DNA of 64,000 nucleotides from Rhodohalobacter sp. SW132 (GCF_003390325.1 NZ_QUOK01000007.1:186001-250000), one strand, 5' to 3'. Counted from the first letter of the stretch, positions 18,312 to 27,702 are shown. The notes: generated by a model from the letters alone, not told the origin. A program made the numbers and translations.

Positions 18312-21015
18312 ACCAATACGACGCTTTTACAAGAAATACATTGGTCGGTTTTGACCTAAATAAATCGCTAAGATCCCTTCCAAAGTCAAAATCTCCTGTA
18401 GCTTCAAAATCACTTCTTTGCTGTTGCCATACAAAGAAGAGTGTAGATCCCGAGCGGTATTCCCATCGGAATACGGCATTGCCCTGAATGGATCTAAAAT
18501 TGAAATCGGGATCTCGGAAAGCAAAGTTTGAAGTACCTGTGTCGTCAGGATCAACAAAATATTGACCATCATTTTGTGTAATCGTACCCATATCCTCACC
18601 ATAAACATCAAAATCAAACGTACGCGGAGCTGAAAGCTCTTTGAAGTTGCTGTATTTACCGGATGATACAAATGGACGAACATAGGTTTCTAAGCTCATA
18701 GTTGGCGAGAACGTCCAGTTTACCCTGGTATCCAGGGCGATGGTATTTTGGGTGATGTCTGCAAACAGGTACCGGTTCCCGAACGTATGATATGCGCTGG
18801 CATCCGGCACAGAACTAACATACTGCATGGTATTTCTGTTTTTCACGATGAGAGGGGACAAACTCATGGTAAGCCATGTGGAGGGCCGGGCATTTATGAC
18901 TCCAAGATAATCATAGGTACTTCCCCCATTTTCGTCCCTTATGTGAAGGAGTCCTGAACCGAAAGAAATTGTTTTATTAGGGTTTGTACTAATGAACAGG
19001 TTAAGAAGCATATCGGTCGGTTGCTGCATGACAGGGCCGCCACGGGTTAGCCTGTCTGAATCCCGCCTCAGGTTAAAACCGGCATTATAATTTGCTGTCC
19101 AAAGATTATTAAACCGCATAAACCCTGCCGACCTGATTCCATTATGAATTCTATCGCCATCGTAATTCCATCCATTTAATGACGCGACTGATTGCTCAAA
19201 AAATTGCAGCCATGATAAATTGGTATTCCTGTAAATTATACTGCCTGATAGTATTCTGTGATCAGCCCGATTCTGGAAACCAAGATCATTTGTTTCGTAG
19301 CCGGGGCTTACGTCAGAATAGGTCAGTGAGCCAAGCCATCTGCTTCCGCCTTGTCTGCGAATGCTCATTTCAGTGGCATATCCGGACAGGTTAGTCCTTT
19401 CAGTATCGAGATTCAGCTTATCTGAATCTACCCGATTGTAGTACCGGACTGGTGAACGCTGGGCCAATCCGATAGCTTGCTGAGTTCCATTTATGGAACT
19501 ATAAGAAACTACACCGCTTACAACCCAGTTACGGTTGTCAAAATTGTGTTCAAAATCCAGCCCGCCAAGATAGGCTGATGAACGGAGGAAATTTTCGAAA
19601 TAGGTTCCATCTATATTCCTGCTCACCGCGCTGACAAATCCGCCTACATAGGTATTGCCGGCGTTAAAATCCTTCATGGTTCTTGTAACCAGGTAGTTGG
19701 TTGCCGGCTCCACCGCAATATTTTCTTCGGCACCGGAAGGCGTAATGAAACTGGCAGTTTCCTGCAGAGTAAATGCATTCAATGCGCCGATTGACCATCC
19801 GGTATCTGTTTTCCCGCTCAGTTTTACTGCACCTGCAATCGTAGTTTGATCGAGCTGGTCCGTGAACAGGGCAGGTTCACCGGCCCGGCCGGGGCTTCCC
19901 TGGGGTGCACGCCCGATTCGGCGGGAGTAGAACGTTTGCGGATGGCCAATTTTAAAAAAAGACTTCGTGCCTCCAAACTGGAAAATATCATTTCCTTCCT
20001 GAAAGAATGGCCTGCGCTCGGAGAAAAAGCTCTCATTGGCTGTCAGGTTGATAACAGACGGATCAGCTTCTACCTGTCCAAAATCAGGGTTGATGGTCGC
20101 AGTAAGCGTTAGGTTTGATGTGAGGCCATATCTCACATCAGCTCCAATATTGCCATCGAGCTGATTTCTGTTGAAGTAGGGATTGGAAGTGCCTAAATCG
20201 GGAGCCCTTAGCAGGCTGCCTGCCACATAGGGCATGATCTCCAGCCGCATCGGTTCATCAAGGCCCCGGATTCCGTTCAGCCTGCCATATCTTGACACCA
20301 TACGGGTATCCCTTTGTGGGGTTGGCGCCCAGAATGACGTTTCCCCTTTCCGGGCCAGGGCACGCGAAAAATTTACGCCCCAAGATTGTATATCGCTGGC
20401 CTCGCTGAACCGGAGCTGGCTGATCGGAATACGGATCTCTGCCGACCATCCATTTTCAAGGATTTGGGTTCTGGCGTCCCACACAGCATCCCATTGTAAA
20501 TCCATACTGGAATCATTGAAATAAAGAAAGTCCCGCTGAACTCCCCTGGGATTCACCCCAAACACAAATGCGGTGCGACTGTCGTTATAGCTGTCGAAAC
20601 CTACATATACCCAGTCACTTGGCTGGTTGCCATCCCTCCTGAAGAGGGGCGCCATGATGGAATCCGGAGCTGAATCGTAGGCCATAAATCCCACGTAGAT
20701 GGCATTGTCCGTATAAAGAATTCTCACTTCCGTTCTTTCCGATGCGGACTGGCCGTCGTTTGGATTTCGCTGCGTAAATTCTGTTGCTACCGGTGCCATT
20801 TGCCAAACGTCTTCATCTAAAAATCCATCTAGGGAAATGGAGGTTCCCTCAGTCAAACGGACAGCGCTCATAACCGGTTTTTCAGCCGTTCCGGGCCGGA
20901 TATCGGGCGGGTTGTCACCCTTTTGTATAATTTCTGTACGTTGTTCAGTGGGTGCCTGAGCATGGGCCGTAATGATATAAAAGAAGAGGATTAAAAAGGG
21001 TAATAAATATTTCAT
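18304..21015 (-). CDS. DUF5916 / CBM9-like outer-membrane protein
   Basis: This 903-residue exported protein has a signal peptide (FLILFFYIITAHA). A CBM9-like sugar-binding-type module follows at about 45-210 (GFLDEDVWQMAPVATEF, YTDNAIYVGFMAYD, VFGVNPRGVQRD). From about 240 there is a long DUF5916 region rich in beta strands, with NPDFGQVEADPSVINL, FFSERRPFFQEG and a terminal ASYWFG typical of an outer-membrane barrel end. Function of the family is unknown. An eroded homologue of its first 45 residues is found at 24967-25128, next to the LysR gene. Confidence 0.85.
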   Translation of the reverse strand: MKYLLPFLILFFYIITAHAQAPTEQRTEIIQKGDNPPDIRPGTAEKPVMSAVRLTEGTSISLDGFLDEDVWQMAPVATEFTQRNPNDGQSASERTEVRILYTDNAIYVGFMAYDSAPDSIMAPLFRRDGNQPSDWVYVGFDSYNDSRTAFVFGVNPRGVQRDFLYFNDSSMDLQWDAVWDARTQILENGWSAEIRIPISQLRFSEASDIQSWGVNFSRALARKGETSFWAPTPQRDTRMVSRYGRLNGIRGLDEPMRLEIMPYVAGSLLRAPDLGTSNPYFNRNQLDGNIGADVRYGLTSNLTLTATINPDFGQVEADPSVINLTANESFFSERRPFFQEGNDIFQFGGTKSFFKIGHPQTFYSRRIGRAPQGSPGRAGEPALFTDQLDQTTIAGAVKLSGKTDTGWSIGALNAFTLQETASFITPSGAEENIAVEPATNYLVTRTMKDFNAGNTYVGGFVSAVSRNIDGTYFENFLRSSAYLGGLDFEHNFDNRNWVVSGVVSYSSINGTQQAIGLAQRSPVRYYNRVDSDKLNLDTERTNLSGYATEMSIRRQGGSRWLGSLTYSDVSPGYETNDLGFQNRADHRILSGSIIYRNTNLSWLQFFEQSVASLNGWNYDGDRIHNGIRSAGFMRFNNLWTANYNAGFNLRRDSDRLTRGGPVMQQPTDMLLNLFISTNPNKTISFGSGLLHIRDENGGSTYDYLGVINARPSTWLTMSLSPLIVKNRNTMQYVSSVPDASAYHTFGNRYLFADITQNTIALDTRVNWTFSPTMSLETYVRPFVSSGKYSNFKELSAPRTFDFDVYGEDMGTITQNDGQYFVDPDDTGTSNFAFRDPDFNFRSIQGNAVFRWEYRSGSTLFFVWQQQRSDFEATGDFDFGRDLSDLFRSKPTNVFLVKASYWFG

Positions 21016-21240
21016 CGAATTGTTCTTGCTAAATTATTCCGGTGTAATTTGTATTTCCTTATCAACCGATGCAGGCCATACTCCTCAGTTCTCAAAGCCA
21101 TTTGATTTAATTTAATCTCAATAGAAAAAGGGGTATACATTTGATAGCCTTCTTGCATAACACTTTTTAAATTATTTCATTAATATTTATTGGTCAAATT
21201 GGATGAATGCTCTTGCGAGATAGGAATTGCCAATGAGAAA
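21016..21240. promoter_or_regulatory. Divergent LysR-type promoter region, copy A
   Basis: The region upstream of the DUF5916 gene carries the 20-mer ATTGGTCAAATTGGATGAAT at 21189-21208, preceded by AAATTATTTCAT and followed by GAGATAGGAATTGCCAATGAG, where a divergent LysR gene would start. The LysR coding sequence itself is not preserved here. Related copies lie at 24800-24890, 25270-25336 and 27000-27070. The last two adjoin a LysR gene and a LysR pseudogene, so an operator or promoter function is likely. Confidence 0.5.
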
Positions 21241-21337
21241 GGGAGAGATGAATTATAGAGGAAGAGAAAACCTGAGAAGCAGAAAGGTTCAGTTCTTGCT
21301 AAATGCCTGAAGAAAAAATATCTGATGCAAATAAATT

Positions 21338-21367
21338 AGGCCTCACTGTTTTTCACATATGAGGCCT
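21338..21367 (-). terminator. Terminator-like hairpin after redoxin gene
   Basis: AGGCCTCA at 21338-21345 pairs perfectly with TGAGGCCT at 21360-21367 (8-bp GC-rich stem, 14-nt loop). Reading on the minus strand it lies about 30 bp past the stop of the redoxin gene and is followed by AATTTATTTG, a modest T-rich tail. Confidence 0.55.
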
Positions 21368-21397
21368 GATGTTTGAAAATTGCCGGTTCAGCGTATC

Positions 21398-22033
21398 TTA
21401 ATTGTATTTTACGGTGCACCCGTACGGCGTATTGGTACGTACTTCAATTTCACCGCCATTCATGAGGGCGTCCATCGCTTCAACGACATAATTTCGGGCG
21501 CCTTCAAGATCCCTGGCACGGGGTGTCGGACGATCATCAATTGCACCATTGTATTCCAAAATGCCATCCGGGTTGATGATGTACATATGCGGAGTAACCC
21601 GGGCATCATATGCACGTCCCATGGTTCCATCCTCATCCAACAGAACCGCCGTTGGTGAGGCGTTCTTCTCACCAGTAATTTTCTGTGCGCCTTCAGGCTC
21701 TAGATAGCCCTGGGTTCCGGGAGCTGACGAAATAACGGAAAGCCAGACCACATCCTGATCCGTATATTTTTTCTGCAGTTCCTGCATGTTATTGCCGTCG
21801 TAATGTTTGCGCACAAACGGACAATCGTGGTTGAGCCACTCCAGAATCACAAACTGCCCCTCGTAATCACTGAGGCTGTGGGTATTTCCGTACGCATCCA
21901 CCACAGAGAAATCGGGGGCAGGTTCACCAACTACGGCACCGCTAAGGTTGGATTCGGAAGCCATGCCCATGTTAAGAAATGCCAGGGAGGCGATAGCTAT
22001 CAGCAGTACGCTGAGGAAGGTTATTTTTTTCAT
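21398..22033 (-). CDS. Exported redoxin (AhpC/TSA-type thioredoxin-fold protein)
   Basis: The 211-residue product has an N-terminal signal or anchor (LSVLLIAIASLAFLNMG). It then has a redoxin domain with GEPAPDFSVVDAYGNTHSLS and the cysteine site LNHDCPFVRKHYD, which has a single Cys in place of CxxC. Cis-Pro and strand motifs follow (ARVTPHMYIINPDG), and the tail ends TPYGCTVKYN with a second Cys. Proteins of this subfamily (WNHDCPFV...) are common in Bacteroidota envelopes; a peroxiredoxin-like or thiol-exchange role is inferred. It is separated from the DsbD gene by 480 bp of repeats, so it is likely its own unit. Confidence 0.85.
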   Translation of the reverse strand: MKKITFLSVLLIAIASLAFLNMGMASESNLSGAVVGEPAPDFSVVDAYGNTHSLSDYEGQFVILEWLNHDCPFVRKHYDGNNMQELQKKYTDQDVVWLSVISSAPGTQGYLEPEGAQKITGEKNASPTAVLLDEDGTMGRAYDARVTPHMYIINPDGILEYNGAIDDRPTPRARDLEGARNYVVEAMDALMNGGEIEVRTNTPYGCTVKYN

Positions 22034-22129
22034 AGTATTAGGGTTTAGTGTTGAGTATTTTAGTTGGGAATTTTTTTTAGAGGTTCATCGAGGTATCAAT
22101 TAGAATCCATTTCTTATTTAAAGAGTGCC

Positions 22130-22460
22130 CCCTTCTAAAGACTGTGAGAAAATAAATCAATAAGCATAAAAAAAACTCCTTCTTTTTACCACGAGGACCC
22201 GAAGGCTCGAGGGTTCACGAAGTTTTTTTTAATTCTTCCCTTCGTGTTTCTTCGGGACTTCGCGCCTTCGCGGTTCCCAAACGGAGTTCATTTGAAGCTT
22301 GTCAATACCAATGGGGCTCTAAATAAAAATATCCAAGGGTTTACCACGAAATCACGATGACGCGAAGAATCACGAAGGTTAGTAATTTGATTTTGTTATA
22401 CTTCGTGTACCCTCGTGGCTTTGCGACCTCTTTTTTATAATACCTTCGTGGTAAAAATAA
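22130..22460. repeat. Cluster of ACCACGAA/TTCGTGG dispersed repeats
   Basis: No gene is seen. The stretch holds several copies and inverses of a short repeat: TTTTTACCACGAGGAC near 22183, CCTTCGTGTTTCTTCGG near 22239, TTTACCACGAAATCACGA near 22340, ACTTCGTGTACCCTCGTGG near 22400 and ACCTTCGTGGTAAAAA near 22442. Neighbouring copies can pair to form long stems. It lies between two convergently unrelated minus-strand genes (DsbD-type upstream, redoxin downstream) and could affect mRNA ends. Confidence 0.5.
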
Positions 22461-22513
22461 ATGGCCGATATCTTTGATTAAGTATTTCCTCACCCTCTAT
22501 TAAGGTGGACTTT

Positions 22514-24733
22514 TTAATCATAAATAGTGTCAAATTCGAGTTCATGTAAATCATCTCCATATGTCAATGTTTCCCCGGCAGATACCCGGTCCAGTGCATC
22601 CAAAACAATACCCGGTGTGAGGAGTTCAGGCAGGATCATCGGTTCGTCTATTTCCTCACTGTACACCACGTACAAAGGCACTCCGTTTCGGCCAAATGAT
22701 TCGAGTGCGCGTGTAATTTCAGGGTTACGGTTGGTCCAGTCCGCTTTTACCATCACAAAATCGAGTTCTTCAAATCGCTCCTTCACCCGGTTTGAACTAA
22801 AAATAATCCGCTCATTCGCCTTGCAGGTAATGCACCAGGCGGCCGTAAAGTCGATAAACACATTTCGGCCATCATCACGGTACTCTTCAACCAGCCGGTT
22901 TGAAAAAGGCTCCCATTCAATTCCATATCCGTCCACCGATGCCGATTCCCCGTCAAAGGTTATAGCCTCTGAAGATGCCGAGAACAGAAATCCCCCCACA
23001 ATAAAGAGGGTTGCGATCGACCGGCTGATCACCCTTGTCCGGCCCGAAATTTTGTACCGGTTCCAGCGGTGGATAATCCAGATGCCGAGAGAAAGAAACA
23101 GGAGTCCGACCAGCAGTTTTGTGAGACCATCTACTCCTGCCTGCTGGCCAAATACCCAGATCAGCCAGATGGCCGTTGCAAATAGGGGAAAAGCCATTGC
23201 CTGCTTAAATGTCTCCATCCAGGCGCCGGGTTTGGGCAGGTATTTCATCAATGCGGGGAACGATGAAAGCAGTACATATGGCGCCGCCATGCCGATGCCG
23301 AGCGTGGCAAAAATCATCAGGGCAGTTGATGCGGGCAGTGTAATTGCTACGCCAAGGGCCGTTCCCATAAAGGGAGCCGTGCATGGTGTTGCGAGGATCG
23401 TAGCCAGGATTCCGCTGAAAAAGGAGCCGCGAAGCCCCTCACCGGTTCCCGCTTTTCCAGCTACGTTGATCAGGGAGTTTCCGATTTCAAAAACGCCCAT
23501 CAGGCTCAGGCCGAGCCCGAACATCAGAAAAGTCATAAACGCGATAAAAGCGGGAGTTTGCAGCTGAAAACCCCAGCCCAGCTCCTGTCCGCCGGCACGC
23601 AATAGCAGCAGGAGGCCTGCTAACACAAGAAAAGAGAGGATTACCCCGGCACCAAATACAAATCCATGTTTCTTCACTTCGCCGGGATTGTGGCCAGACA
23701 TCTGCATAAAATTCATCACCTTAATGGAAAGGATCGGGAAAACGCAAGGCATCAGGTTGAGTATCAAACCACCTGTGAATGCAAAACCGAGTATGATCAA
23801 AAACCGTGATGAGAAAACAGCGAGCGGGCTTTCCGATGTATCAGCAGACAGAAGTTCTTCACCGCCGGCAAGATCCGCATCTACGGTAATTGCCTTAATT
23901 TCGCCGGAATCGTCCCAGCCGTCAGCGTTGTACACCAGTCCCCATACGCGGGTAACATCCTCACTTTTGTACCCCGACTTTTGCATGGTGAGAATCACCT
24001 TCTGCCCATCCTGGCGAAATTCCGGCTTTGAAGCGTTCTCGATCTCACCCTCTTCATTGGCAAAGTAGATCACCTCGGAGTATTCAGGCAGCTCAAATGC
24101 ATCGGTTGTTAGCTCGAGGGTGATCTCTTTTCCATCATCACTTACATACGCATCCGCAGTCCAGTAATCGAGCTCCACGGGCAGTTTGGAGCGGGTATCC
24201 GCAAACCAGGAAAGCCACTCTTCGTTGTACTCCACCTCGTCCCCGGTAACACCAAGTGTAAGTTCGATCTCCACATATTCAGGAATACAGACTTTTTCGC
24301 AGATCAGGTAGTCCGCCTCCGCTTTCAGCATGTATTCTGTCCCGGGCTCGAGATCCGGGGGTGCGGTGGCCTCCATCATGAAAAGCACATCACCGTAATA
24401 GCCGTAACTGGCCAGGCCGGCGCCTACATCAATCCAGAGAGGGTAGGGCCATTGAATATCACCGATCTGAAAATCGTTTTCATGCATCCACTCAGCCATG
24501 AGAGGCATGCCGGAATCGCCCGGATTACGGTAATAGACATACCATCCGTCGCGCAGATCCATCCGCACACCGATCCAGAACGGTTCTCCCGGTTTGATTG
24601 TCAGATTTTCCGATATCAGCTCCACCTCGGCGTTATCTGTCTGTACCGGCTGAGAGAAAAGCAGATTCACTCCGGCGCTGACATATAGTACCAGGCAGAA
24701 AAGTAAGCTTACGATGGATTTTTGAATAACCAT
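22514..24733 (-). CDS. DsbD-family thiol:disulfide interchange protein
   Basis: This 739-residue protein has the three DsbD parts in order. After a signal peptide comes a periplasmic DsbD-alpha-like domain with the redox pair in LICEKVCIPEYV near residue 150. The central CcdA-like membrane domain of about eight helices (about 300-570) has its two Cys in NLMPCVFPILSIKV and LATPCTAPFMGTALG. A C-terminal thioredoxin domain carries AAWCITCKANE near 645. It would carry electrons from cytoplasmic thioredoxin to envelope thiol proteins such as the redoxin encoded next to it. The start at 24733 faces a LysR-type promoter copy. Confidence 0.9.
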   Translation of the reverse strand: MVIQKSIVSLLFCLVLYVSAGVNLLFSQPVQTDNAEVELISENLTIKPGEPFWIGVRMDLRDGWYVYYRNPGDSGMPLMAEWMHENDFQIGDIQWPYPLWIDVGAGLASYGYYGDVLFMMEATAPPDLEPGTEYMLKAEADYLICEKVCIPEYVEIELTLGVTGDEVEYNEEWLSWFADTRSKLPVELDYWTADAYVSDDGKEITLELTTDAFELPEYSEVIYFANEEGEIENASKPEFRQDGQKVILTMQKSGYKSEDVTRVWGLVYNADGWDDSGEIKAITVDADLAGGEELLSADTSESPLAVFSSRFLIILGFAFTGGLILNLMPCVFPILSIKVMNFMQMSGHNPGEVKKHGFVFGAGVILSFLVLAGLLLLLRAGGQELGWGFQLQTPAFIAFMTFLMFGLGLSLMGVFEIGNSLINVAGKAGTGEGLRGSFFSGILATILATPCTAPFMGTALGVAITLPASTALMIFATLGIGMAAPYVLLSSFPALMKYLPKPGAWMETFKQAMAFPLFATAIWLIWVFGQQAGVDGLTKLLVGLLFLSLGIWIIHRWNRYKISGRTRVISRSIATLFIVGGFLFSASSEAITFDGESASVDGYGIEWEPFSNRLVEEYRDDGRNVFIDFTAAWCITCKANERIIFSSNRVKERFEELDFVMVKADWTNRNPEITRALESFGRNGVPLYVVYSEEIDEPMILPELLTPGIVLDALDRVSAGETLTYGDDLHELEFDTIYD

Positions 24734-24900
24734 ACTACTTGACTAATGAATTAAATAAAAATGTAATGTTTTAGAGGATGAAATATGCCGGCTACATGTT
24801 AAAAATTATTTCATAATTACTTATTGGTCAAATTGGATGAATACTTATTCTAAATAGGCTATACCAATGAGGAATATTTGATTTAGATATGAATTATCTC
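24734..24900. promoter_or_regulatory. Divergent LysR-type promoter region, copy B
   Basis: The region upstream of the DsbD-type gene repeats the motif ATTGGTCAAATTGGATGAAT exactly at 24823-24842, preceded by AAATTATTTCATAA and followed by a diverged ...TACCAATGAGGAATATTTG where the LysR start would be. It lies 90 bp from the DsbD start codon. The perfect 20-mer identity with copy A, in otherwise diverged DNA, argues for selection or recent copying. Confidence 0.5.
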
Positions 24901-24966
24901 TGTATGCGGCAGTTCCGCACGGAGTCGGCCGGATGATCTCGCCGAACTCGTCCGCCTCAACGCGGG

Positions 24967-25128
24967 CTACGGCTTACCCGGCGGGAGGGACGCGGGTGGG
25001 GTTCCGGGCCGGATATCAATGAGGATATTGGTCTTAAATATCATTTCTGCAGTTTGTTCAATAGGTACCTGACCAAAAGTCGTACTGAAACAAATGAAGG
25101 AGAATATACATGCTGTTAAATTTTTCAT
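24967..25128 (-). pseudogene. N-terminal remnant of a second DUF5916 gene
   Basis: From an ATG at 25128 the minus strand reads a signal peptide (CIFSFICFSTTFGQ) followed by VPIEQTAEMI and DIRPGTP, then stops at 24967 after 53 codons. This aligns with the start of the intact DUF5916 protein (signal, APTEQRTEII, PPDIRPGT). The remaining 850 or so codons are gone. It is divergent from the LysR gene at 25337, with spacing like that at the intact copy, so it marks the original target-regulator pair. Confidence 0.65.
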
Positions 25129-25336
25129 CACATAATTCTTACTAAAGCATTTCGGGAGTGTTTGTTTTTATCAACAGGCGTAGATCATCCACCTCAGTTC
25201 GCAAAACCGTTTGGTTTAACCCGATGAAATAAGAGATCTGTTTTTTAAACTACCTGCATGGGTTGCACTTTTAAATTATTTCAATAATATTCATTGGTTA
25301 AATAGGATGAATTCCTTACTGAGATAGGATTGGTTT
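25129..25336. promoter_or_regulatory. Divergent promoter between DUF5916 remnant and LysR gene, copy C
   Basis: This interval carries the diverged motif ATTGGTTAAATAGGATGAAT at 25293-25312 and GAGATAGGATTGGTTTATGAC running into the LysR start. The left half (TCAACAGGCGTAGATCATCC, CAAAACCGTTTGGTTTAA) aligns with the region before the intact DUF5916 gene (21060-21120). It is the best candidate for the native LysR operator. Confidence 0.5.
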
Positions 25337-26245
25337 ATGACAGAAAATGTTGAATTACGCCATCTGCGCTATTTTACTGTTTTGGCAGAGGAGCTGAGTT
25401 TTGGGGATGCCGCAAAACGATTGCACATTACCCAGCCTTCACTCAGCCTTCAGATTCAATCACTTGAACAAACAATAGGTGCTGAACTCTTTGTGCGCAG
25501 GCCGCATGTACGGCTGACCAAAACCGGGGAAGCATTGCTTTCACGGGCAAGGCCAATACTTGATCAAACAGATGATGCGATAAAAATGGCCCGCAATGTT
25601 GCGCAGGGCAAAGAGGGGATACTGAGAATGGGTGTTGTACCGTCTGCGTTGCTGGTATCATCACTCCCCAGGGCGATACGCAGATTCCGTGAACGGTTTC
25701 CCGGAGTGGAGCTGCGGCTGCTGGAGATGTCAACAGTGAATCAATTCGAAGCATTGCGAATTGGCCGGATCGATGCCGGGCTTATCCGCCAGCCATCTGC
25801 AAAAATGGAGTACGATTATGAGATAGTAGCGAAGGAAAAGCTTATGGTTGTCCTGCCTGCCTCACATCCGCTGGCTGACCGATCCCGTGTAACTCTTTCC
25901 ATGCTTGCTGATGAGTCGTGGATTATGTTCCCGCGTTCGGTTAACATCAACCTGTATGATCATCTGCAAAAAATATTCCGTAAAGCCGGCATAACGCCGA
26001 ATGTTGTCCAGGAAGCCTCTGATATCCAAACGCAGGTCAGTCTTGTGGAGTCAGGACTTGGGATTACGGTTGTTCCCGCGGGGGTACGGCGTATCCAGAT
26101 TCCCGGGGTGGTTTATCATGATCTCAGCCCTAAAGGTTCAAACACTACAATTGCATTTTTTTGGCGGGAAGACCAGTCAACACCCATGATTCAAGGATTG
26201 CTGAATGAGATGCTGAATAGTGGTGAAGATGAGGGAAAACCATAA
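25337..26245 (+). CDS. LysR-family transcriptional regulator
   Basis: This 302-residue LysR protein has a winged HTH at residues 1-65 (LRHLRYFTVLAEELSFGDAA, then LHITQPSLSLQIQSLEQTIG). The effector-binding domain runs from about 92 to 295 (LRMGVVPSALLVSSLPRAI, VLPASHPLADRS, SLVESGLGITVVPAGV). The sequence is closest in style to the BenM/CatM/AlsR branch. It starts divergent from a DUF5916 remnant; related promoter copies precede the DUF5916, DsbD and small secreted protein genes, so these are its likely regulon. That regulon is inference from sequence repeats. Confidence 0.92.
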   Translation: MTENVELRHLRYFTVLAEELSFGDAAKRLHITQPSLSLQIQSLEQTIGAELFVRRPHVRLTKTGEALLSRARPILDQTDDAIKMARNVAQGKEGILRMGVVPSALLVSSLPRAIRRFRERFPGVELRLLEMSTVNQFEALRIGRIDAGLIRQPSAKMEYDYEIVAKEKLMVVLPASHPLADRSRVTLSMLADESWIMFPRSVNINLYDHLQKIFRKAGITPNVVQEASDIQTQVSLVESGLGITVVPAGVRRIQIPGVVYHDLSPKGSNTTIAFFWREDQSTPMIQGLLNEMLNSGEDEGKP

Positions 26246-26456
26246 CATTAAGAGAGCTAAGTTCTGCAAAAAGTATAACTATTTTTAGACTCTGCCTGCT
26301 TTTTTCATCCCTCAAAATGGCTTGCCTAAGGAGATTGAGTTCATTTATGAAAGTTTCCGGCTAATGGCACAATTTCATAAAATAGCCGCAGGCAGTATCT
26401 GTGCCGGGTGTCCCGATGCTGCCTGCGAAATTGATTCAGAGGTGTTTGAACCTGAG

Positions 26457-26966
26457 TTATGCCAGTCTGTTTTTATTTTGGCCTTTATAATCAAAATAGA
26501 CTACACGAATTTCATCTTCTCTCTGAAGGATTAGCTTATATTCGATACTCTTTCTGTCGAAGTTTTTGATCCTGCATTCATTTCCGATCATATTCCAGGA
26601 GCTGAACTCTTCATTGATTAGTTGATTCCTGATCTCCCTGGATAAGGGAATATTCCGCTGAATAACATTTGATCTGATCAGGTCTCCACGATGATCATAC
26701 TGGGCAAAAAGTTCTTCATTTTTGGAGGAACCTTCTATGGTATACCCGTCAAAACGGCCGTTTCCATTCCTGAATATATCGAGATTGATTCTACCGAAGA
26801 GATTCTCTTTTTGGATGCATTGCATGCTTTTTAAACAAGCCAGATTATCCGCCTTCACGGCCAAAGAGGGCGGAGAAGTCTCGTCGATGACAGATTGCTG
26901 AGCCATTGTTAGAACGGTTGTGGAAACGAAGAGTGAGATGGCAATGATTATAGTTTTTGTTTTCAT
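26457..26966 (-). CDS. Small secreted protein of unknown function
   Basis: This 169-residue protein has a clear signal peptide (IIIAISLFVSTTVLTMAQ). The mature part has two Cys close together (ACLKSMQC) and a third further on (NECRIKNF), with mixed beta-rich sequence such as GNGRFDGYTIEGSS and EIRVVYFDYKG. I do not recognise the family. It is divergent from a decayed LysR gene (27070-27385) and has promoter copy D in front, so it was probably under LysR-type control. Confidence 0.65.
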   Translation of the reverse strand: MKTKTIIIAISLFVSTTVLTMAQQSVIDETSPPSLAVKADNLACLKSMQCIQKENLFGRINLDIFRNGNGRFDGYTIEGSSKNEELFAQYDHRGDLIRSNVIQRNIPLSREIRNQLINEEFSSWNMIGNECRIKNFDRKSIEYKLILQREDEIRVVYFDYKGQNKNRLA

Positions 26967-27069
26967 GATTTTGGAGATTTAGTTAAACATTTTATGTGCT
27001 TACTAATATTATTGTAATATAAAGCATTGGTCAAATTGAATGAGTTGTATAATGAGATAGGAATAAACA
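26967..27069. promoter_or_regulatory. Divergent LysR-type promoter region, copy D
   Basis: The motif appears as ATTGGTCAAATTGAATGAGT at 27026-27045 (17 or 18 of 20 bases shared with copies A and B), followed by AATGAGATAGGAATAAACAATGAC, which leads into the LysR pseudogene start. It lies 60 bp from the start of the small secreted protein gene. Confidence 0.45.
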
Positions 27070-27385
27070 ATGACATAAATGTCGGATTACGTTAACTTTG
27101 CTATTTCGGTGCAGTTGCAGAGGAGCTGATTTTTGGGATACGGCAAAACGTTTGCGAATCACACAGCCCTCAATCAGCCTTCAGATATTGTCACTTGAAA
27201 AAATAACAGGTGCTGATGTTATTTTTAAAAAACAGGCCGTAAGTATGGCTGGCCAAAGCTGACGTAATGCCCAAAGTCGTTCAGGAATTTACAGTTATAA
27301 AAACGCAGCTTGATGAGCTCTTCACTGAATTTCTAAAGGTGCCGGATGGTTCGTGTATTATTTAAGAGAAGAACAAGAGTATAAT
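27070..27385 (+). pseudogene. Decayed LysR-family regulator
   Basis: DNA from 27070 aligns with the LysR gene at 25337 but is riddled with stops and indels. The ATG is followed at once by a stop, then come recognisable stretches encoding CYFGAVAEEL-like, AKRLRITQPSISLQI-like and SLEKITGADV-like segments to about 27230. A second block near 27265-27310 (KVVQEF...IKTQ) matches the intact protein near residue 225, and a last piece near 27330-27370 matches its final strand. About half of the middle is deleted. It is clearly a relic. Confidence 0.65.
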
Positions 27386-27702
27386 ATGAGTTCAATTCGC
27401 TACTCACGAGACGCGTGAACCGGAACCATTAATGGATTTTTGCCCTTTAAAATTTATCAGTGCACCCCGAGTGAACCCCAGATCCACTTTTAGCCATTTC
27501 ATACCATCAAAAAACCCATAAAAAAGAAAGCGCTGACAGTCTGTAAATATTTGACTAACAGGGCTTTATAATATTCTCGGGCCGGGCTTCCCGATACTTT
27601 GAATTAAGGATATGTCCCCGGTTTGGACTCATTCGGGACCAGCTCTTCTCTGTCGCTTCGATCTGACTTCTCACCCGGCTAGCTGGCTATTAGGGTACGG
27701 GC
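27386..27702. other. Intergenic region, no gene seen
   Basis: No supported coding sequence. It contains CTCGGGCCGGGCT at 27576-27588, a 13-mer repeated at 27745-27757 close to the integrase. The second copy resembles the inverse of a tRNA T-arm and acceptor 3' strand, and the first may be an older partial duplication. Confidence 0.3.

Noticed and set aside
22130-22460. Repeats considered as a CRISPR array
   Set aside because: Units are irregularly spaced, of both orientations and without uniform spacers; no cas genes are near.
22527-23567. Long open frame (346 codons) on plus within the DsbD-type gene
   Set aside because: It is the antisense shadow of a well-supported DsbD gene, with no family features and Ser/Arg/Pro-rich composition.
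26322-26534. 70-codon plus-strand frame with a CAGC motif downstream of LysR
   Set aside because: No family features, overlaps the end of the small secreted protein gene, and its tail is antisense to it.
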